A stretch of 64,000 nt of DNA from the NCBI GenBank assembly GCA_020636995.1, contig JACJWU010000008.1:26352-90351 (forward strand). Reading direction: 5' to 3'. A program made the translations under genes and the position numbers. The notes under the pieces are model-generated. The model was not told the DNA's origin. It searched no databases and was given only the letters and a program-made list of their open reading frames with translations. This DNA comes from Actinomycetota bacterium (GTDB lineage Bacteria > Actinomycetota > Actinomycetes > S36-B12 > UBA10799). Shown here one piece after another: positions 56,459 through 64,000 of this stretch (its first letter is position 1; every line of letters starts with the position of its first letter).

Positions 56459-57982
56459 ATGATCAGCAGAATCGTGGTGAGCACCGGACTCGTCGCCGGG
56501 CTGATGGCGTCGGTCCCATCTGGTGCGCAGGCGGAGACCGACAATTTCGCGCTGGCGGTGCAGCAGTTGCCAGGCATCGTCGACAACGCGATGCAGCGCA
56601 CCGGGGTACCCGGTGTCGCCGTGGCCGTTGTACACAACGACCAGGTCATCTACAGCCAAGGCTTCGGGGTTCGCAGCGCCAAGGACAGTGAGCCGGTCAC
56701 GACCGACACCGTGTTCCAGTTGGCCTCGGTGTCCAAGCCGATCGGCGCGTCGGTGGTCGCCGCTTCGGTCGGTGACAAAGATCTGAAGTGGACCGACCCG
56801 ATCACGAAGTTCCTACCGACGTTCGAGTTGTCCAACGGCTATGTGACCCGCAACGTCACGGTCGCCGACATGTATTCGCACCGCAGCGGTCTGCCAGGCA
56901 GTGTCGGCAACGACCTCGAGGGCTTCGGGTTCGGGCGCAAGGCGATCATCAAACGCATGCGCTACGAGCCTCTGTCCCCGTTCCGGGTGTCGTACTCCTA
57001 CAGCAACTTCGGGATGACCGTCGGTGGCGAGGCGGCCGCGGAGGCGGCGGACACCACATGGCCGAAACTGGCGCGTAAGCAGATCTTCGGCCCGTTGGGG
57101 ATGGACAAGACGAGCTATCGGTACAAGGACTTCATCAAGCAGTCGAACCGTGCGGCACTACATCAGAAGATCGACGGACAGTGGGTGCCGGCGGTGAAGC
57201 GGGACGCGGATGCGCAAGCCCCGGCCGGTGGCGCGAGCAGCACGGTTGCGGACATGGCCCAGTGGTTGCGCATGCAGCTGGCCAACGGTGTCTACAACGG
57301 TGAGCGGGTTGTCAAGAAGGGGCCGCTGCAGGAGGCGCGCTCCATCCAGATCCGCAACCTGCCGGCCACCGACGATGCGAGCATGGTGGGCGGTTACGCC
57401 CTTGGGCTGGACACCCGCAGCAGTGCCAGTGGGAACGTCCACTGGACCCATTCCGGCGCATTCACCTCCGGCGCGGCCACGACGATCCTGATGATCCCTG
57501 CCCTCAACACCGGCATCGTCGTGCTCACGAACACGTGGCCGATCGGGGTACCGGAATCGATTGCGGCTTCGTACGCGCAGATCGTCGAGACCGGGGCGCT
57601 CACGACCGACTGGCTCAGTGTCATCGGTCCCGCGTTCGCGCCGTTCACCACGCCGAACAACACCGTGGACGGCAAGCCCAAACCCGCCAAGCCCAAGCCT
57701 GCGTCCGCCCTGAAGACCTACACCGGCACCTACACCAACGACTATGTGGGCGACGTGAAGATCGTCAAGGATGGCAAGAAGCTCACGATGCGCATCGGGC
57801 CGAACCTCGAGACGACCGTGCCGTTCTTCCACTGGACCGCGAACCAGTTCGGCTACACCTACATCGACATGCCGAAGGGCTTCACCGCCGGTGCCATCTT
57901 CTCGAAGATCAAGGGTGGCAAGGCGCAGAGGCTGTACCTCGATGAGGTGGGCCCCGACGTGGGTGTGCTGACCCGCACGTGA
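56459..57982 (+). CDS. Secreted serine hydrolase of the beta-lactamase/class C family
   Basis: Exported protein of 507 residues: signal peptide (MISRIVVSTGLVAGLMASV, cleavage after AQA), then a class C beta-lactamase-like domain to about residue 380. Ser90-x-x-Lys93 lies in LASVSKPIG, the Tyr motif in SYSYSNFGM, and HSG in WTHSGAFTS replaces KTG. A Lys/Pro-rich linker (KPKPAKPKPASALK) leads to a C-terminal beta domain resembling DUF3471. Such proteins are usually peptidases or esterases on cell-wall peptides; antibiotic resistance should not be assumed. ATG 56459 is chosen over GTG 56450 because GTGAGG sits 8 bases before it. Confidence 0.83.
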   Translation: MISRIVVSTGLVAGLMASVPSGAQAETDNFALAVQQLPGIVDNAMQRTGVPGVAVAVVHNDQVIYSQGFGVRSAKDSEPVTTDTVFQLASVSKPIGASVVAASVGDKDLKWTDPITKFLPTFELSNGYVTRNVTVADMYSHRSGLPGSVGNDLEGFGFGRKAIIKRMRYEPLSPFRVSYSYSNFGMTVGGEAAAEAADTTWPKLARKQIFGPLGMDKTSYRYKDFIKQSNRAALHQKIDGQWVPAVKRDADAQAPAGGASSTVADMAQWLRMQLANGVYNGERVVKKGPLQEARSIQIRNLPATDDASMVGGYALGLDTRSSASGNVHWTHSGAFTSGAATTILMIPALNTGIVVLTNTWPIGVPESIAASYAQIVETGALTTDWLSVIGPAFAPFTTPNNTVDGKPKPAKPKPASALKTYTGTYTNDYVGDVKIVKDGKKLTMRIGPNLETTVPFFHWTANQFGYTYIDMPKGFTAGAIFSKIKGGKAQRLYLDEVGPDVGVLTRT

Positions 57983-57999
57983 GACGCCCCCGTAGACAG

Positions 58000-58076
58000 A
58001 TCCGTGAGCAATGCGGTGATTCGGGAGCGGTTCGGAGCCGCGCAACCGCTCCCGAATAGCCGAACCGCTCACGGAT
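58000..58076. repeat. Palindromic intergenic element, family B copy 4
   Basis: Left arm 58000-58035 with two 19-bp units (ATCCGTGAGC at 58000, ATTCGGGAGC at 58019, the latter followed by GGTTCGG); right arm 58046-58076 carrying CCGCTCCCGAAT and CGAACCGCTCACGGAT. Located between the converging serine hydrolase and menF genes. Confidence 0.82.
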
Positions 58077-58100
58077 GGCCGTGTGAGTGCGACCTCGGGC

Positions 58101-59303
58101 TCAGTCGTCGTCGAGCGCCCAGCGCATCGCGGCCAGTTTCGACTCCGACTCCTCGAACTCCGAGTCAGGATCGGAGCCGGCGACGATGCCGCAGCCGGCG
58201 AGCAGTTCGATCGAGGTGTGGTCGTCGGCGATCTGCCCGCACCGCAGTGCGATGCCGAACTCGCCGTCGCCGTTGGCGTCGAACCAGCCCACGGGTCCGG
58301 CATAGCGGCCGCGGTCGAGTTCCTCCCGGCTGAGGATGTATTGCATCGCGCGCTCGGTGGGGGTTCCGCACACCGCCGCCGTCGGGTGCAACGCGGCGGC
58401 GATCGCAACCACGGAGGTCTCGTCGACCAACATCGCGTGGACGTCGGTGGCCAGGTGCTGCACGTTGGCCAGCCGCAGCACACTCGGCTCGTCGGGCACG
58501 TCGAGGTCGGTGCAGTGTGTCCCCAGCGCCTGCGCGACGGATGTCACCGCGTAGGCGTGCTCCTCCCTGGCCTTGTCCGAGGCGACCATGGCGGTGGCCA
58601 ACTGGCCGCTCTCGTGGTCGTCCGGCATGCGCGGGACGGTTCCCGCGAGTACCCGGGACATGACCTGCTCACCGGTGCGTCGCACCAGCAGTTCCGGCGT
58701 TGCCCCGATCAGGCCGTGCACGCTGAACGTCCAGCAGTCGCTGTACTTGTCGGCCAGGCGATGCAGGGTGCGGTGCACGTCCACCTCGCCGGTCAACCGC
58801 ACGCCGCGCGCGAGGACGACCTTGTCGAAGACCCCCGCGGCGATCTCGTCGACCGCATGCGCGACGAGTCGGCGGTAGTGCTCGCCGTCGGGGTGCGGTT
58901 CGTGGAGTCGGCCGCCGTGGGGTGTGGGCAGGGGATCGGGGCGGTGCGGGGTGATGGTGGTGATCCATGCCTTGCCATCGCGTCGGCCAACGATCGTGCC
59001 GGGCACTGTGATGACCGATTCGTCGTCGGCGTCGAAGGAGAATGACGCGAACGCCACCGGACCAGTGCCCGGGGCCATCACCTCGTCGTCGATGTGTGCG
59101 GCCTCACAGAACCTGGCCCACCAACGCTGCGCACGGGCGAAGCGTTCGGGTCCGCGCACGGTGGTGGTGGCGGCAACGTCCCAGCCGACCAGCCCGTCAC
59201 CCTCGTGCACCCAACTCATCGGCGCTGCCTCGCGGGGGATCAGGGTGAGCAGATCCGCGGGCTCGACAAGGCGCGTGCGCACCGTCACAGGCAGATCTGT
59301 CAC
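58101..59303 (-). CDS. menF: Isochorismate synthase
   Basis: Chorismate-utilising enzyme of 400 residues that converts chorismate to isochorismate, entry step of menaquinone synthesis. Family features: FDKVVLARGVRL, WTFSVHGLIGATPELLVRRT, MSRVLAGTVPRMPDD, SDKAREEHAYAV, VQHLATDVHAML, LHPTAAVCGTPTERAMQYI, YAGPVGWFDANGDGEFGIAL and LLAGCGIVAGSDPDSEFEES (Mg ligands). The AGT rather than PIKGT segment fits isochorismate over anthranilate synthase. It could also serve siderophore synthesis, but its place beside menG and menD argues for menaquinone. Start GTG 59303, divergent from menG. Confidence 0.9.
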   Translation of the reverse strand: MTDLPVTVRTRLVEPADLLTLIPREAAPMSWVHEGDGLVGWDVAATTTVRGPERFARAQRWWARFCEAAHIDDEVMAPGTGPVAFASFSFDADDESVITVPGTIVGRRDGKAWITTITPHRPDPLPTPHGGRLHEPHPDGEHYRRLVAHAVDEIAAGVFDKVVLARGVRLTGEVDVHRTLHRLADKYSDCWTFSVHGLIGATPELLVRRTGEQVMSRVLAGTVPRMPDDHESGQLATAMVASDKAREEHAYAVTSVAQALGTHCTDLDVPDEPSVLRLANVQHLATDVHAMLVDETSVVAIAAALHPTAAVCGTPTERAMQYILSREELDRGRYAGPVGWFDANGDGEFGIALRCGQIADDHTSIELLAGCGIVAGSDPDSEFEESESKLAAMRWALDDD

Positions 59304-59391
59304 CTTCCCAGGTTAGAGCCGGGCATCGACTCGCGCGACGGCGGCGCCCCGCGGCGCTCGCCCCACCGGTCGCCGGTGAGACACTGACCCG

Positions 59392-60081
59392 GTGAGTAGA
59401 GCCGATCTGGACAAGCAGCCCTCCGCGGTAGCCGCCATGTTCGATCGGGTCGCACACCGCTACGACGTCACCAACGACGTGTTGGCCCTCGGCCAGACCC
59501 GCAAGTGGCGCCGACTGGTGGCCGACGCGGTCGGCGCCGCCCCCGGCCAGCGCGTGCTGGACATCGCAGCCGGGACCGGTACCAGCAGTCAGGCGTTCGC
59601 CGACCGGGGTGCCGACGTGGTGGCGTGTGACTTCTCGCTGGGCATGTTGCAGGTAGGGCGTCGCCGGCTGCCACGGATGCCGTTCGTCGCCGGGGACGCC
59701 ATGAGGTTGCCCTTCGCCGACGCGTCGTTCGACGCGGTGACCATCTCGTTCGGGCTGCGCAACATCCACGACCCGGCTGCGGGTCTGCGGGAGATGCGAC
59801 GGGTGACCCGCCCGGGTGGCCGCCTCGTGGTCTGCGAGTTCTCCACGCCGGTGTTCCCGGCCTTCCGCACGGTGTACGAGGAGTACTTGGTGAAGGCTCT
59901 GCCCGCCATCGCCCGCCGGGTGTCCAGCAACTCCGCCGCCTACGAGTACCTCGCGGAGTCGATCGCCGCTTGGCCGGATCAGGCGGGTCTGGCCGAGGTG
60001 ATCATGGCGGCCGGATGGCAGGACGTCGCGTGGCGCAATGTGTCGGGCGGGATCGTGGCCTTGCACCGGGGAGTAGCCTGA
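59392..60081 (+). CDS. menG: Demethylmenaquinone methyltransferase
   Basis: SAM-dependent class I methyltransferase of 229 residues, last step of menaquinone synthesis. UbiE/MenG marks: AAMFDRVAHRYDVTNDVLALG, SAM motif I VLDIAAGTGTSSQAFADRG, the FDAVTISFGLRNIHDPAAGL segment and SNSAAYEYLAESIAAWPDQ. The residue order and length match MenG of Actinobacteria. Start GTG 59392 lies 88 bp from the menF start on the other strand. Followed by a lipoprotein gene 33 bp downstream. Confidence 0.93.
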   Translation: MSRADLDKQPSAVAAMFDRVAHRYDVTNDVLALGQTRKWRRLVADAVGAAPGQRVLDIAAGTGTSSQAFADRGADVVACDFSLGMLQVGRRRLPRMPFVAGDAMRLPFADASFDAVTISFGLRNIHDPAAGLREMRRVTRPGGRLVVCEFSTPVFPAFRTVYEEYLVKALPAIARRVSSNSAAYEYLAESIAAWPDQAGLAEVIMAAGWQDVAWRNVSGGIVALHRGVA

Positions 60082-60114
60082 GACCGACCTGCACCACAGC
60101 GAACGGAGAGTCTC

Positions 60115-60780
60115 ATGCGCATCACAGTCGTAATGGCGGCGGCGGCCCTGGCATTCGGGCTGGCCGGGTGCTCCGGCGAAGTCCGCATCGGGGGCGACTC
60201 CTCCAGCCCGGTGAGCACCCCGACCGTCGAGCAGAGCGTACCGGCCGACGTCGAGACCTACACGAGCGACAAGTACGGGTTCAGCTTCCAATACGCCCCC
60301 CCGTTCGAGCAGAAGGGGGATACCTCGTGGGAGGCCGAGAGTGGAGCGGGCAGCACAGATTCGGTCGCGGTGTTCGACACCGAGGGTACGCAGGTGGGCG
60401 GTCAGTACCGGGATGCCTTCGTCGTCAACGTCTACCAGTTGAACCAGGAGATCACCGAGGCCGATCTCGACGCGGTCAAGGCCGAACTCGAGCAGAGTGT
60501 CATCCCGCAGCTCGAACAGTCCAGCGAGCAGATGCAGATCACTGAACTGCAGCCGACCACGGTGTCCGGCCTGCCCGGTTTCGAGGCGCAGGCGATCTTC
60601 GCCGTCGAGGACACCGAGATGACCTCAGACCTGTACTTCCTGTTCAACGGGGACATCGAGTACCAGTTGCTGACCCAGTCTGCGACCGACCGCTGGGAGG
60701 AGCTGCAGCCGACCTTCGAGCAGATGGTCAACTCCTTCACGGTCACCGGTGCCGCGGCCGAGGAGTCCCCGGCGGCGTAG
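60115..60780 (+). CDS. Lipoprotein with PsbP/Mog1-like domain, function unknown
   Basis: Lipoprotein of 221 residues: signal peptide with lipobox LAGC (Cys19), a Ser/Thr-rich linker (SSSPVSTPTVEQSVPAD), then YTSDKYGFSFQYAPPFEQK opening a domain that ends WEELQPTFEQMVNSFTVTG. That start and end pattern is typical of PsbP/Mog1-like extracytoplasmic domains. No catalytic residues evident. ATG 60115 follows GGAGAG. The 260 bp to nuoA hold the Rex operator and no gene. Confidence 0.7.
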   Translation: MRITVVMAAAALAFGLAGCSGEVRIGGDSSSPVSTPTVEQSVPADVETYTSDKYGFSFQYAPPFEQKGDTSWEAESGAGSTDSVAVFDTEGTQVGGQYRDAFVVNVYQLNQEITEADLDAVKAELEQSVIPQLEQSSEQMQITELQPTTVSGLPGFEAQAIFAVEDTEMTSDLYFLFNGDIEYQLLTQSATDRWEELQPTFEQMVNSFTVTGAAAEESPAA

Positions 60781-60894
60781 CGCAGGTCCGTTCGCGCAGT
60801 GCCGTGGCACCTTCCTGTGGAAACGGGTGGGCAGTGATGATCTTCGCCGTTGCGTGAGATGCAGGCACCCACTGCTGCGGCGATGGGGCAGGCA

Positions 60895-60928
60895 TAGACT
60901 CGAGCAGGGGCTCGTGAACGCGTTCACA
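60895..60928 (+). promoter_or_regulatory. Rex operator upstream of the nuo operon
   Basis: GTGAACGCGTTCAC (60914-60927) is a perfect 14-bp palindrome equal to the core of the Streptomyces Rex site TGTGAACGCGTTCACA; the right flank is also A, the left flank is C. TAGACT (60895-60900) upstream can serve as a -10 box, putting the operator at the transcription start, the usual place for repression. A second -10 candidate, TAGGAT, lies at 61008-61013 closer to nuoA. Rex itself is encoded at 8951-9616. Confidence 0.85.
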
Positions 60929-61040
60929 AGGAGAACGGACGGCTGGTTCTCGCGCGTGGCGCCGACGGCATGAGTGACTCGCTGGGCACGTCACGCGGAC
61001 CTGCCCCTAGGATTGACCCGATCGGAAGGAGTCGATAGCG

Positions 61041-61403
61041 ATGGGCAACGTGTACCTTCCCATCCTGATCCTGGGAATCCTGGCTGCTGCGTTCGCGGTC
61101 TTCAGCGTCGGCGTGGCCAGTCTGACCGGTCCGAAGCGCTACAACCGCGCGAAGATGGACGCCTACGAATGTGGGATCGAACCGACTCCGCAGCCGATCG
61201 GCCGGGGCAAGTTCCCGGTCAAGTACTACCTGACGGCGATGCTGTTCATCATCTTCGACATCGAGATCGTCTTCCTGTATCCATGGGCGGTGGCCTTCGA
61301 TCAGCTCGCGCTGTTCGGCCTGATCGAGATGATCCTGTTCATCGTCACTCTGCTTGTCGTCTACGCCTACGTCTGGCGTCGTCGCGGTCTGGAATGGGAC
61401 TGA
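61041..61403 (+). CDS. nuoA: NADH-quinone oxidoreductase subunit A
   Basis: Small membrane subunit of complex I, 120 residues, three helices (ILILGILAAAFAVFSVGV; YYLTAMLFIIFDIEIVFLYPW; LIEMILFIVTLLVVYAYVW). The loop KMDAYECGIEP and the FDIEIVFLYPW helix are the NuoA signature. ATG 61041 has AAGGAG upstream. Begins the nuoABCD... operon, which continues beyond the right edge. Confidence 0.95.
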   Translation: MGNVYLPILILGILAAAFAVFSVGVASLTGPKRYNRAKMDAYECGIEPTPQPIGRGKFPVKYYLTAMLFIIFDIEIVFLYPWAVAFDQLALFGLIEMILFIVTLLVVYAYVWRRRGLEWD

Positions 61404-61404
61404 C

Positions 61405-61959
61405 ATGGGACTTGAGGAGAAACTCCCCAGCGGGGTTCTGCTGACGACGGTCGAAGCCGTCGCCGGCTACGCGCGCAAGGGCTCGATGTGGCCCGCGACC
61501 TTCGGTCTGGCGTGTTGTGCGATCGAGATGATGGCCACGGGTGCACCGCGCTACGACCTGGCCCGCTTCGGCATGGAGGTGTTCCGGGCCTCGCCCCGGC
61601 AGGCCGACCTGATGATCGTGGCCGGTCGGGTGAGCCAGAAGATGGCGCCGGTGCTGCGGCAGATCTACGACCAGATGCCCAACCCCAAGTGGGTGCTGGC
61701 CATGGGTGTGTGTGCCTCCAGCGGCGGCATGTTCAACAACTACGCGATCGTGCAGGGTGTCGACCACGTCGTACCGGTGGACATGTACCTGCCCGGATGT
61801 CCGCCGCGTCCGGAAATGCTGATCGACGCGATCCTCAAGATCCATGACCAGGTGCAGCACACCAAACTCGGCGCCCACCGTGAGGTCGAGGTCGTCGAAC
61901 TCGAGGCGCAGGCGCTGCAGGCGATCCCCTCTGAGGAGATGAAGGGCTTGATGCGGTGA
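61405..61959 (+). CDS. nuoB: NADH-quinone oxidoreductase subunit B
   Basis: Hydrophilic subunit carrying the terminal N2 [4Fe-4S] cluster, 184 residues. Cluster ligands are the tandem Cys37-Cys38 in LACCAIEMM, Cys103 in GVCASSGGMF and Cys132 in LPGCPPRPE. ATG 61405 lies one base after the nuoA stop; the frame is open upstream within nuoA but GLEEKLPSGVLLTTVE is the proper N-terminus. Overlaps nuoC by four bases. Confidence 0.96.
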   Translation: MGLEEKLPSGVLLTTVEAVAGYARKGSMWPATFGLACCAIEMMATGAPRYDLARFGMEVFRASPRQADLMIVAGRVSQKMAPVLRQIYDQMPNPKWVLAMGVCASSGGMFNNYAIVQGVDHVVPVDMYLPGCPPRPEMLIDAILKIHDQVQHTKLGAHREVEVVELEAQALQAIPSEEMKGLMR

Positions 61960-62657
61960 GCGAGAATCCCGAATCGGCCGAGGTCGTCCCGGCCGGAACC
62001 GAGACCCTCGACGTCCTGTCCAGCGGGAGCGGGGCGTTCGGCATCGACGGCACCCCCGATGTCAGCGGCTACGGCGGCCTGGTCCGCCGTGTCTACGCGG
62101 CCCCGGCCGCCACCCGGCCCTACGGCGGCTGGTTCGACGAGGCCGTGGACACGCTCGCCGATGCCCTCGGCGAGGCGTTCGGCCCGGCGGTCTCCAAGGT
62201 GGTCGTGGCGTATGACCAACTGACCCTCGAGGTCGAGCGTGAGCACCTGCACGACGTGATGCAGACCCTGCGCGACCATCCTGGGCTGCGCTTCGAGATG
62301 TGTCTGGGGGCCAACGGTGTGCACTGGCCCGAGGACGCCGGTCGCGAACTGCACGTCCATTACCCGATGTTGTCGATGACCCACAACCGCCGGCTGTCCG
62401 TCGAGACCACCTGTCCCGACGAGGACCCCCACGTGCCGTCCGTGGTGGACATCTACCCGGGCAACAACTGGCACGAGCGGGAGACCTACGACTTCTTCGG
62501 GGTGATCTTCGACGGGCACCCGGGGCTGACCCGCATCGAGATGCCCGACGACTGGGTGGGTCACCCGCAGCGTAAGGACTACCCGCTCGGCGGGATCCCC
62601 GTGGAGTACAAGGGCGCGACGGTGCCGCCGCCGGACCAACGCCGGGAGTACAAGTGA
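61956..62657 (+). CDS. nuoC: NADH-quinone oxidoreductase subunit C
   Basis: Peripheral-arm subunit (30-kDa subunit homologue), 233 residues. It has the typical HYPMLSMTHNRRLSVETTCP stretch, PSVVDIYPGNNWHERETYDF, FFGVIFDGHPGLTRIEMPDD and the C-terminal HPQRKDYPLGGIPVEYKG. An acidic N-terminal extension of about 40 residues (SENPESAEVVPAGTE) is usual in Actinobacteria. GTG 61956 overlaps the nuoB stop; stop overlaps nuoD. Confidence 0.95.
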   Translation: MSENPESAEVVPAGTETLDVLSSGSGAFGIDGTPDVSGYGGLVRRVYAAPAATRPYGGWFDEAVDTLADALGEAFGPAVSKVVVAYDQLTLEVEREHLHDVMQTLRDHPGLRFEMCLGANGVHWPEDAGRELHVHYPMLSMTHNRRLSVETTCPDEDPHVPSVVDIYPGNNWHERETYDFFGVIFDGHPGLTRIEMPDDWVGHPQRKDYPLGGIPVEYKGATVPPPDQRREYK

Positions 62658-63991
62658 GCGAAGACGTCATCTACGAGACCGCCGAGGAGGCGGGCTCCTA
62701 CGACACCACCGAAGGCAAGGTCTACACCGTCAGCGGCGGTGACTGGGATCAGGTGCGCGGTGACGAGGGAGTCGAGCAGCGGGTCGTCGTGAACATGGGT
62801 CCGCAGCACCCCTCCACCCACGGCGTGCTGCGGCTGATCCTCGAACTCGACGGGGAGACGGTCACCGAGGCACGGTCGGGCATCGGGTATCTGCACACCG
62901 GCATCGAGAAGAACATGGAATTCCGGACGTGGACGCAGGGAGTCACCTACGTCACGCGCATGGACTACCTGGCGCCGATCTTCAACGAGACCGCCTACTG
63001 CCTCGGTGTGGAGAAACTGCTCGGTATCACCGACCAGATCCCCGAGCGGGCATCGGTGATCCGCGTCATGCTGATGGAGCTCAACCGGATCTCCTCGCAT
63101 CTGGTCTGCCTGGCGACCGGGGGCATGGAACTCGGTGCACTGACCGCGATGACCTTCGGGTTCCGCGAACGCGAGTACATCCTCGACGTGCTGGAGACGA
63201 TCACCGGGCTGCGAATGAACCACGCGTTCGTACGCCCCGGTGGCCTGGCACAGGATCTGCCCGAGGGTGCCGAGACGATGGTCGCCGATGTCGTGGCCTA
63301 CCTGCGCAAGCGGCTCCCCGACACCGCGAATCTGCTCGTGGACAACTCCATCTGGACCTCGCGGACCGAGCACGTCGGTTACCTGGATCTCACCGGTTGC
63401 ATCGCGCTGGGGATGACCGGCCCGGTGCTGAGGTCCACCGGCTACCCGTGGGATCTGCGCAAGATGCAGCCGTACTGCGGCTACGAGACCTACGAGTTCG
63501 AGGTGGCTACGCAGACCTCGTGCGACGCCTACGGACGCTTCCTTATCCGGCTCGAGGAGATGCAGCAGAGCCTCAACATCGTCGAGCAGTGCCTCGACCG
63601 ACTGGCTCCCGGGCCGGTCATGGTGGAGGACAAGAAGGTCGCGTGGCCGGCGCAACTGGCGCTCGGGTCGGACGGCATGGGCAACTCCCTCGAACACATC
63701 CGGCACATCATGGGGCAGTCCATGGAGGCCCTCATCCACCACTTCAAGTTGGTGACCGAGGGGTTCCGGGTGCCGGCGGGTTCGGCGTACGTCGCCATCG
63801 AGGCACCGCGCGGGGAACTCGGCGTGCACGTGGTGTCCGACGGGAGTACGCGCCCCTACCGCGTCCACTTCCGCGAGCCGTCCTTCAACAACCTGCAGGC
63901 CGTCCCCCCGATGAGTGAGGGCGGTCAGGTCGCCGATGTCGTGGCGGCTGTGGCAAGCATCGACCCCGTGATGGGTGGAGTGGATCGCTGA
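62654..63991 (+). CDS. nuoD: NADH-quinone oxidoreductase subunit D
   Basis: 49-kDa subunit homologue, 445 residues, forming the quinone site with NuoB. MGPQHPSTHGVLRLILELDG contains the conserved His-rich quinone loop; GYLHTGIEKNME, MDYLAPIFNETAYCLGVEKL and the C-terminal VAAVASIDPVMGGVDR are diagnostic. Separate from nuoC, not fused. GTG 62654 overlaps the nuoC stop by four bases; its TGA overlaps the next start. Confidence 0.96.
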   Translation: MSEDVIYETAEEAGSYDTTEGKVYTVSGGDWDQVRGDEGVEQRVVVNMGPQHPSTHGVLRLILELDGETVTEARSGIGYLHTGIEKNMEFRTWTQGVTYVTRMDYLAPIFNETAYCLGVEKLLGITDQIPERASVIRVMLMELNRISSHLVCLATGGMELGALTAMTFGFREREYILDVLETITGLRMNHAFVRPGGLAQDLPEGAETMVADVVAYLRKRLPDTANLLVDNSIWTSRTEHVGYLDLTGCIALGMTGPVLRSTGYPWDLRKMQPYCGYETYEFEVATQTSCDAYGRFLIRLEEMQQSLNIVEQCLDRLAPGPVMVEDKKVAWPAQLALGSDGMGNSLEHIRHIMGQSMEALIHHFKLVTEGFRVPAGSAYVAIEAPRGELGVHVVSDGSTRPYRVHFREPSFNNLQAVPPMSEGGQVADVVAAVASIDPVMGGVDR

Positions 63992-64000
63992 TGGCACTGA
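63991..64000 (+). CDS. nuoE: Start of the next nuo gene (probably nuoE), cut by window edge
   Basis: ATG 63991 overlaps the nuoD stop by one base (TGATG) and gives M-A-L before the window ends. By the fixed nuo gene order this should be nuoE. Only the position supports the call. Confidence 0.4.

Noticed and set aside
56459..57982. Beta-lactamase antibiotic resistance gene
   Set aside because: SxxK and YxN are present but the protein is 507 residues with an extra C-terminal domain and HSG in place of KTG; the broad serine hydrolase family is the supported call.

Overview
This window is chromosomal DNA of a high-GC Gram-positive bacterium of the class Actinomycetes. GTG starts are common, genes overlap in ATGA/GTGA style, and most products have close actinobacterial counterparts. 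The gene order resembles the Mycobacterium tuberculosis stretch from proC to ubiE/menG: proC, small ribosomal protein bS22, epimerase, acyltransferase, SerB1-like HAD phosphatase, glutaredoxin, hemACDB, then hemL, histidine phosphatase, resA, ccdA, resB, ccsB and menA/E/B/C/D/F/G. It also has the Streptomyces-type arrangement in which rex heads the hem operon. A species cannot be named from the sequence alone.

Layout. 0-6 kb: proline dehydrogenase tail, proC, MgtE-type Mg transporter, AcuC-type deacetylase, bS22, epimerase and acyltransferase. 6-14 kb: HAD phosphatase, acyl-CoA ligase, glutaredoxin, then the rex-hemA-hemC-hemD-hemB operon. 14-29 kb: secreted proteins, a surface acyltransferase, an orphan FtsX-type permease, a glutamine-synthetase-like ligase, a CPxC membrane protein behind a CsoR/CstR-like operator, a seven-helix SWEET-like protein, and a TPP-riboswitch-controlled thiBPQ operon. 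29-38 kb: a kinase/S1P-lyase-like pair and fadA-fadB, where nearly every long gene is broken by single-base indels, mostly in G/C runs. 38-46 kb: TMEM175-like channel, a DUF559-type nuclease flanked by palindromic repeats, hemL and system II cytochrome c maturation. 46-60 kb: menaquinone genes, interrupted by a complete sugar ABC operon. 60-64 kb: start of the nuo (complex I) operon behind a Rex operator.

Functionally the window is about respiration: haem synthesis, cytochrome c assembly, menaquinone synthesis and NADH dehydrogenase. Rex, encoded here, probably links the haem and nuo operons to the NADH/NAD+ ratio. The least expected feature is a set of at least five sequence families of intergenic palindromic elements (called A to E here). 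Nearly all lie just downstream of gene 3' ends. Several are built from 18-20 bp units repeated within each arm. Two family B copies bracket the DUF559 nuclease gene, an arrangement reminiscent of REP/RAYT systems. No rRNA, tRNA, CRISPR array, insertion sequence or phage gene was recognised.
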